Of a DNA stretch of 37,563 bases, positions 32,689 through 37,563 are shown piece after piece; positions within the stretch are counted from its first letter, which is position 1; each line of letters begins with the position of its first letter. Both the position numbers and the translations under genes were made by a program. The DNA is from Bacteroidota bacterium (GTDB lineage: Bacteria; Bacteroidota; Bacteroidia; Bacteroidales; GCA-2748055): contig JAAEOI010000570.1 in the NCBI GenBank assembly GCA_024244665.1, positions 1-37,563 of the forward strand, given 5' to 3'. The notes beneath the pieces were generated by a model. That model made no database searches, was not told the origin of the DNA, and saw only the letters and a program-made list of their open reading frames with translations.

Positions 32689-33159
32689 ATGAAGACAACA
32701 CCAGGGCTACTTCTGATTACACTGCTTACAATGGTAATGGGCGCATGTTCCTACTCGGATACTGAGATCTATTACGTGGAACCGGTTCCGAACGATTCGG
32801 CCTTGATGGTGCTGACCACAAGCCTGGATACCGTCGGAGAGGCTATCATTACCGACAGCCTCTTATTCACTTACAGGGCTGTAATCGAGGGAGGAAAGCT
32901 CTATTTCACAGAGGCTTCCATTGACAACTTCATTCTCCACCAGCACGAAACCGATTATGATCCCGACACTATAACGGGGCCCTTTGTACTAAGTGACTCC
33001 TTCTGGATCAGGAGAGACATGCCGGTCTTACCAGGCATAAACAGCATGCTCTTTACTCTTTACTACAGCTCCAACACCAATAGTCTGGCCGACATATTGG
33101 GAGTAGAGGCGAACATATTTGAGGAAGAATATATTATAGATATGGGAGGGATAAAATGA
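32689..33159 (+). CDS. Small lipoprotein of unknown function
   Basis: This is a 156-residue protein with signal peptide LLLITLLTMVMGAC, whose cysteine at residue 19 would be lipidated. The mature part is acidic and rich in beta-prone segments (ALMVLTTSLDTVGEAIITDSLLF, in part, and LYFTEASIDNFILHQ) and carries no domain I recognise. Its stop overlaps the ATG of the next gene by four bases (ATGA), so the lipoprotein and the following barrel-like protein are translationally coupled and may work together in the outer membrane. Function is not assigned. Confidence 0.75.
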   Translation: MKTTPGLLLITLLTMVMGACSYSDTEIYYVEPVPNDSALMVLTTSLDTVGEAIITDSLLFTYRAVIEGGKLYFTEASIDNFILHQHETDYDPDTITGPFVLSDSFWIRRDMPVLPGINSMLFTLYYSSNTNSLADILGVEANIFEEEYIIDMGGIK

Positions 33160-33863
33160 GAACGCTCCTGGTCCTTCTCCTGTCCCTGGCCCTGCTCGCT
33201 CCGGGCGATGCAGCCGGACAAAATGCAATTTGGGCTGGTGCCGGCCTCCAGGTCTCCAGGATGGATGATCTGAAGTACCTCCAGGGATTGATCCTGGAAA
33301 CTTACCCCATTCCTGGAAAAGTGACCTCATCATTTCCTCCCTTTACAATGTTGTCCTTAGGATACATAAACCAGTGGTACCCGACCATCAGAATCGGGGC
33401 CGGGTACAGCTTCTCAACCACCGGCGGAAAATCAAACTATTCAGACTACTCCGGATATGTCACCAGCACAATCAATGCAGTCTCACACCGTGTTGGGGGA
33501 TTTGTTTCCCACTCGGTCTTAGATGCAGATTGGTTCGAACTTTCAGTATTTGGACGGGTCCGGATCAACTATACCATAATCGACATTAAAACTTCGATCT
33601 CTGCTCTGGGAGCCTCCAGCTATAATAAAAACAGTTACAGCTCACTGAGTCCGGGAGGTTCAGCAGGATTGGAATTCCTATTTCATTTTAATGAGATCTC
33701 CTTTGGTGCGGAAGGAGGATATGAAGCAGACATCCCCGGCAAACTCACCAACCGGGAGAGCGATAACGATCTGTCCGATCCTAATGACCGGGAAAGGATT
33801 CTGACCAGTGACTGGACAGGCTGGTTTGCACAGCTGAAGTTTCTGTTCTGGCTTGGTATTTAA
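33156..33863 (+). CDS. Predicted outer-membrane beta-barrel protein
   Basis: This is a 235-residue protein. The first 22 residues form a signal peptide ending ...GDAAGQ. The remainder alternates hydrophobic and polar residues in strand-length blocks with aromatic girdles (MLSLGYINQWYPTIRIGAGYSF in part, VGGFVSHSVLDADWFELSVFG in part) and ends with WFAQLKFLFWLGI, consistent with an 8- to 10-strand barrel. The family cannot be named. It is coupled to the upstream lipoprotein by an ATGA overlap, and its last four bases overlap the end of the convergent trpA. Confidence 0.68.
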   Translation: MRTLLVLLLSLALLAPGDAAGQNAIWAGAGLQVSRMDDLKYLQGLILETYPIPGKVTSSFPPFTMLSLGYINQWYPTIRIGAGYSFSTTGGKSNYSDYSGYVTSTINAVSHRVGGFVSHSVLDADWFELSVFGRVRINYTIIDIKTSISALGASSYNKNSYSSLSPGGSAGLEFLFHFNEISFGAEGGYEADIPGKLTNRESDNDLSDPNDRERILTSDWTGWFAQLKFLFWLGI

Positions 33864-34645
33864 TCCTCTCCCGCCCTGATCATCCGGATAAAACCACCGA
33901 TCTTCTCTTCGCTGAAACCCTCCTCTTCAAGCATCCTGATAAACGCGCTCCCAATGATGGCCCCCTTTGCATGGGAACAGGCTGAACGGAAGGTATGGTT
34001 GTTGAAAATGCCAAATCCTACCAGTCTGGGAATATCCAGTTCCATGGATGCGATACGGCGGAAATATTCAAGCTGGTGATCCTGAACCTCCGAACGTGCC
34101 CCGGTGGTGGATGAATCGGCAACCATATAGAGGAATCCTCCCGATAAGCGGGCAATCTGACCAATCCTCGCCTCATCCGTATGCGGGGTAATCAGCAGAA
34201 CATTATGTACCCCCTGTTTCTGAAACTCATCCCTGTACAGGGCTTCATAATCATCCGGCGGAAGATCAGGAATGATCACACCGTCAATTCCTACCACGCT
34301 GCACCTCTCCAGGAAGGCTTGCATCCCAAACCTGAGAATGGGATTCAGGTATCCCATCAGCAACAGGGGGATATGAATCATTTGCCTGACCTGTTTCAAT
34401 TGGGAGAAGAGAATTTCCAGACTCATCCCGTTGGCCAGAGCCACCTGGCTGCTGTTCTGGATCACGGGGCCATCTGCCAGCGGATCGGAAAAGGGGATTC
34501 CGATCTCCACCATATCTGCACCATGGGCCTGAAGCGCCTGCAGTATCCCGGTTGTATCATCCAGTTCCGGGAAACCCGCAGTCATATAGATGGAGAGGAT
34601 CTCCTCCCTCTTATCAGAAAATAGCTTGTCAATTCTGTTCATCAT
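33860..34645 (-). CDS. trpA: Tryptophan synthase alpha subunit
   Basis: This 261-residue TIM barrel cleaves indole-3-glycerol phosphate to indole and glyceraldehyde-3-phosphate, passing indole to TrpB. Catalytic E47 and D58 lie in MVEIGIPFSDPLADGP. GVIIPDLPPDDYE and the phosphate-binding region (VGFGIFNNHTF) follow. Start is ATG 34645 or the adjacent 34642. It is the last gene of the trp operon, eight bases after trpB, and ends overlapping the plus-strand barrel gene. Length is normal. Confidence 0.96.
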   Translation of the reverse strand: MMNRIDKLFSDKREEILSIYMTAGFPELDDTTGILQALQAHGADMVEIGIPFSDPLADGPVIQNSSQVALANGMSLEILFSQLKQVRQMIHIPLLLMGYLNPILRFGMQAFLERCSVVGIDGVIIPDLPPDDYEALYRDEFQKQGVHNVLLITPHTDEARIGQIARLSGGFLYMVADSSTTGARSEVQDHQLEYFRRIASMELDIPRLVGFGIFNNHTFRSACSHAKGAIIGSAFIRMLEEEGFSEEKIGGFIRMIRAGED

Positions 34646-34653
34646 TATCTCCC

Positions 34654-35835
34654 TTAAATGTCCAGTTTATCAATATAGGTTTCCATGTCCTTATCTCCCC
34701 TGCCCGAAAGGTTCACCACTACGACATCATCTTTCCCAAAAGTGAGCTTCTCAAGTACAGCCAGTGCATGTGCCGACTCCAGGGCGGGGATAATTCCCTC
34801 TTTCCGGGTAAGAAGCAGTGCCGCCTGAAGGGCCTCATCGTCTGTTGCAGCAATCACTGTCGCCCTTCCCGAACCTGCCAGCCATGCATGAAGCGGCCCC
34901 ACTCCCGGATAATCGAGCCCGGCCGATATTGAGTAGGGCTCCTCGATCTGGCCATCCTTATCCTGCATGAGAAGTGTTTTGCTTCCATGAATAATTCCCG
35001 GCGTTCCCAGGATGGAAGTGGCGGCGGTAAAACCGGTCCCCACACCCAGCCCGGCTGCCTCGGCAGATATCAGCTTTACACCGGGATCATCCAGGTAGTG
35101 GTAATAGGCTCCTGCTGCATTACTACCTCCGCCTACGCAGGCAATCAGGTAATCGGGACTCTCCCTTCCGGTTTTTTCAGCAAGCTGTATTCGCATCTCC
35201 TTCGAGATCACCGACTGAAACCTGGTGACCATGTCGGGATAGGGATGGGGCCCAACCACCGAACCGATAATATAATGTGTATCCACTGGATGGTTGATCC
35301 AGTCTCGGATGGCCTCATTGGTGGCGTCTTTCAGTGTTCTGTTCCCACTGAAAACCGGGATAACCTCGGCTCCCAGCATCTTCATCTTCTTCACATTGGG
35401 AGCCTGACGCTCCACATCCAGCGCCCCCATATATACAATGCAATCCAATCCGCTCAGTGCACAGACAGTCGCTGTTGCCACCCCATGCTGTCCGGCCCCG
35501 GTCTCAGCAATAATCCTTCGCTTTCCCAGGTGGCGCGCCATGAGGATTTGCCCAATGGTGTTATTGATCTTATGTGCACCCGTGTGATTCAGATCCTCTC
35601 TCTTCAGGAAAATGTTTGTCCCGTAATGTTCCGAGAGGCGACCGGCCCGGAAAAGCGGGGTGGGCCGCCCGGCATAATCTTGCAAAAGTATCTTGAACTC
35701 CTCCCGGAACGATTCCGACTCAATGATACCAAGGTAGCACTCCCTGAGCTCCCTCACATTCGGATATAACATCTCCGGGATATATGCACCGCCAAACTCA
35801 CCGTAAAAACCATTTTTATCAACGCGATAATCCAT
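34654..35835 (-). CDS. trpB: Tryptophan synthase beta subunit
   Basis: This 393-residue PLP enzyme condenses indole with serine to form tryptophan. The PLP lysine is K89 in [15 protein letters not shown]. The phosphate-binding loop is [10 protein letters not shown], and [15 protein letters not shown] and [14 protein letters not shown] are classical TrpB1 blocks. It lies between trpF (six bases) and trpA (eight bases). A long open frame on the opposite strand is only a coding shadow. Confidence 0.97.
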   Translation of the reverse strand: MDYRVDKNGFYGEFGGAYIPEMLYPNVRELRECYLGIIESESFREEFKILLQDYAGRPTPLFRAGRLSEHYGTNIFLKREDLNHTGAHKINNTIGQILMARHLGKRRIIAETGAGQHGVATATVCALSGLDCIVYMGALDVERQAPNVKKMKMLGAEVIPVFSGNRTLKDATNEAIRDWINHPVDTHYIIGSVVGPHPYPDMVTRFQSVISKEMRIQLAEKTGRESPDYLIACVGGGSNAAGAYYHYLDDPGVKLISAEAAGLGVGTGFTAATSILGTPGIIHGSKTLLMQDKDGQIEEPYSISAGLDYPGVGPLHAWLAGSGRATVIAATDDEALQAALLLTRKEGIIPALESAHALAVLEKLTFGKDDVVVVNLSGRGDKDMETYIDKLDI

Positions 35836-35841
35836 AACACC

Positions 35842-36477
35842 TTATTTTCTTATTTCCTTCATAAATCTTTCAAGCTCTGCGAGATTCTTCCTTCCCGGGG
35901 CATCCTCGAACCTGCTGTTCACATCCACTGCCTGAAGCAACAGCTGATCAATCTCCCTGACAGATTCTGCATCCCCCGGTCCGATTCCTCCGCTGAGCAT
36001 GAAGGGAACCGGAAGTGCATACTTTTCCAGCAGGCCCCAGTCAAATTTACTTCCGGTCCCACCGTGCCCGTTCCCTGCTGCATCAAAAAGGAAATAATGC
36101 ACAACGCCGTAATATTCCTCCAGCCTCTCCATGGACAACAGCTGCTCCGGCCCGATGGCCTTAATCACATTGATCCCTTCATTAACCAGTGACCTGCAGT
36201 AAGCTGGAGTCTCCCGGCCGTGGAGCTGTACCATATCCACCATGCCAGACTCTACGATATTCCTTACCGACAAAATAGGTTCATTCACAAATACTCCCAC
36301 TCTTGAAACCGGGTCCCCGGGAATGGAAAAGAGCGCCTCATCGGGCCTCTCCCCCACGTACCTGGAGGAACCTTTAAAAAAAATGTAGCCCACAAAGTCG
36401 GGCCCAAGCCTGCATAGCTTCTCGAGATTGTCCGGCTCCCTCATCCCACACACTTTTATTTTCAATGGCCTGGTCAT
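35842..36477 (-). CDS. trpF: Phosphoribosylanthranilate isomerase
   Basis: From ATG 36477 this is a 211-residue TIM barrel that rearranges phosphoribosylanthranilate to CdRP. An in-frame ATG at 36495 adds six residues and would overlap trpC by 14 bases; both are possible, but MTRPLKIKVCGMREPDN gives the usual family N-terminus. The catalytic cysteine is in KVCGM. The phosphate site is FMLSGGIGPGDAESV, and VDVNSRFEDAPGRKN closes the barrel. Position in the operon, between trpC and trpB, is as expected. Confidence 0.94.
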   Translation of the reverse strand: MTRPLKIKVCGMREPDNLEKLCRLGPDFVGYIFFKGSSRYVGERPDEALFSIPGDPVSRVGVFVNEPILSVRNIVESGMVDMVQLHGRETPAYCRSLVNEGINVIKAIGPEQLLSMERLEEYYGVVHYFLFDAAGNGHGGTGSKFDWGLLEKYALPVPFMLSGGIGPGDAESVREIDQLLLQAVDVNSRFEDAPGRKNLAELERFMKEIRK

Positions 36478-36481
36478 CTCA

Positions 36482-37258
36482 TCACAAATTTTCAATGAAA
36501 TCGCGGCAGGCTTCTCCCGGATCGCTTTGCTTCATGAAGCGTTCTCCCATCAGGAAAAGCCTGAACCCTGCCTCCCACAATTTTGTAAGCTCCTCGTGGG
36601 TACTGATACCGCTTTCAGAGACTGCAACAACGCCGGGAGGCATCCGGCCGATCAGGTCAAGGCTGCGACCTGTATCCACGCGAAAAGTCTTCAGATCCCG
36701 GTTATTCACCCCCACGAATCTGATGGAGGGTACATGCTTCTCCAATTCATCCGCATCATGCACCTCGAGCAGCACATGCATACCGAGAGCTACGGCCTCC
36801 CCGGCAAGATCGGCCACTTCCTGTTTCTCCAGGATGGCTGCAATGAGCAGGATCATATCTGCACCATAGGCACTTGCCTCATGGACCTGGTAAGGATCAA
36901 TGATGAAATCCTTCCGCAGCAGGGGAAGCTCCGGACAGGCTTCCCTTACGGTTGACAGATCGCGGAACGATCCTCCAAAAAATTTCCTGTCCGTCAGGAC
37001 ACTCATCACCGAAACTCCTGCAGCCTGGTAGCCGGCAGCAACTTCCCCTGGATCCGCCTCCATGTTCAGCGCTCCTTTGGAAGGGGATCTGCGCTTGAAC
37101 TCGGCAATTATCCCGGCCCTTCCCGAATCAGGAAGAACAATCGGATTGACCTTTCTCCGGTAGTGGGGGAAGGTTTGCAGGTCTGACAGGGGGCGCTTCT
37201 GCTTCCGCATTAGCACCTCGATCCTTTTGTGTTCAACAATGGTATCCAGGATGTTCAT
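36482..37258 (-). CDS. trpC: Indole-3-glycerol phosphate synthase
   Basis: This 258-residue TIM-barrel enzyme closes the indole ring of CdRP. Catalytic E53 and K55 lie in IIAEFKRRSPSKG, LLRKDFIIDPYQV carries the second lysine, and VGVNNRDLKTF and AVSESGI are the conserved later strands. It is a stand-alone TrpC, not fused to TrpF. Its ATG shares one base with the stop of trpD. Confidence 0.96.
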   Translation of the reverse strand: MNILDTIVEHKRIEVLMRKQKRPLSDLQTFPHYRRKVNPIVLPDSGRAGIIAEFKRRSPSKGALNMEADPGEVAAGYQAAGVSVMSVLTDRKFFGGSFRDLSTVREACPELPLLRKDFIIDPYQVHEASAYGADMILLIAAILEKQEVADLAGEAVALGMHVLLEVHDADELEKHVPSIRFVGVNNRDLKTFRVDTGRSLDLIGRMPPGVVAVSESGISTHEELTKLWEAGFRLFLMGERFMKQSDPGEACRDFIENL

Positions 37259-37563
37259 TACTTGCCCTCCACAAGTTTAGTAAACGCATCCAGTGCAGCA
37301 CCCGATTCAAGCGACTGCCTGGCTCTCTCCAGGGAGTGCTCCAGTCCCTTTGCCTCATCCATGCAGTAGAGCGCAAAGGCCGAATTGGCCAACACCACAT
37401 TATTCTGAGCTAAAGTCCCCTCTCCCCGGAGTATCTTCAGGAAGATTCCGGCTGCCTCCTCTACTGTGGAGCCTCCAAAAATCTCACCGGGCTCCACCCG
37501 CGTAAAACCAATATCGGCAGGCACAAGCGTCCTCTCGGTCTGAAGTGTCAGTGCTTTAAAGGA
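37258..37563 (-). CDS. trpD: Anthranilate phosphoribosyltransferase, C-terminal part (partial)
   Basis: The frame is open to the right edge of the window and gives the last 101 residues of TrpD, which joins anthranilate to PRPP. The stretch EGTLAQNNVVLANSAFALY is the conserved C-terminal helix region, and PADIGFTRVEPGEIFGGS precedes it. The start lies outside the window; an internal GTG at 37524 is not the real start. Translation is coupled to trpC by a one-base stop/start overlap. Earlier trp genes (trpE, trpG) would be expected beyond the edge. Confidence 0.92.
   Translation of the reverse strand, partial: SFKALTLQTERTLVPADIGFTRVEPGEIFGGSTVEEAAGIFLKILRGEGTLAQNNVVLANSAFALYCMDEAKGLEHSLERARQSLESGAALDAFTKLVEGK

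Noticed and set aside
34987..35769. 260-codon open frame antisense to trpB
   Set aside because: It lies wholly within trpB, has the composition of a coding shadow, and shows no motif.

Overview
The window is a dense stretch of chromosomal core and near-core genes from a member of the Bacteroidota, most likely a Bacteroidales/Marinilabiliales-type bacterium (the exact lineage is an inference). The evidence is a MurF-alanine racemase fusion, a GldB-type lipoprotein, a type IX secretion sorting domain at the end of a secreted protein, PorT-like barrels, an RluD/Ddl/PASTA cluster, and repeated promoter -7 boxes of the Bacteroidota form TAnnTTTG. I see no tRNA, rRNA, CRISPR array, insertion sequence or phage gene, and no gene-free stretch above 300 bases. 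The longest one, about 283 bases at 13393-13675, holds a candidate sigma-54 promoter.

Layout. 1-1073: the tail of a ferredoxin-like gene, a terminator, a voltage-gated potassium channel and a broken secreted-protein remnant. 1070-4468: gldB on the minus strand, divergent from an outer-membrane barrel and nadE. 4547-6127: a Crp/Fnr regulator and an LpxL-like acyltransferase. 11027-6119 (minus): an envelope operon of tdk, murF-alr and a two-domain glycosyltransferase. 11096-12503: a Pro/Glu repeat protein and rsmI. 12490-13392 (minus): a DUF2807-type lipoprotein. 13624-14197: a small secreted Trp-Met repeat protein with its own sigma-54-like promoter and terminator. 15730-14216 (minus): dnaB. 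15862-16680: ispE. 20881-16682 (minus): tgt and an LptF/LptG permease, then a carboxyltransferase and a biotin carrier. 20964-23510: a membrane glycosyltransferase, an ECF sigma factor, rsmG, and rpmH (L34, 52 codons). 23617-27784: a GT39-like membrane protein with TPRs and a UDP-galactopyranose-mutase-like flavoprotein. 27823-33863: a PASTA protein, a T9SS cargo protein, rluD, ddl, a lipoprotein and a barrel protein. 37563-33860 (minus): trpD (partial), trpC, trpF, trpB and trpA.

How the genes fit together. Much of the window serves the cell envelope. MurF-Alr and Ddl make and attach D-Ala-D-Ala, and PASTA domains may sense peptidoglycan. The LpxL-like enzyme, the LptF/G permease and the glycosyltransferases serve LPS or other glycans. 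The barrels, GldB and the T9SS cargo belong to the outer membrane and gliding/secretion machinery. RsmI, RsmG, RluD, Tgt and L34 form a translation set, and the trp genes form a standard biosynthetic operon.

The least explained item is the small exported protein at 13676-14119. It carries four Trp-Met-(Ser/Thr) repeats, three of them followed by Pro-Phe, and lies behind a near-perfect -24/-12 promoter. Also notable are a Tgt lacking two of the four expected zinc ligands, a GT2-GT4 fusion, and several promoters placed so close to start codons that the mRNAs would have almost no leader.
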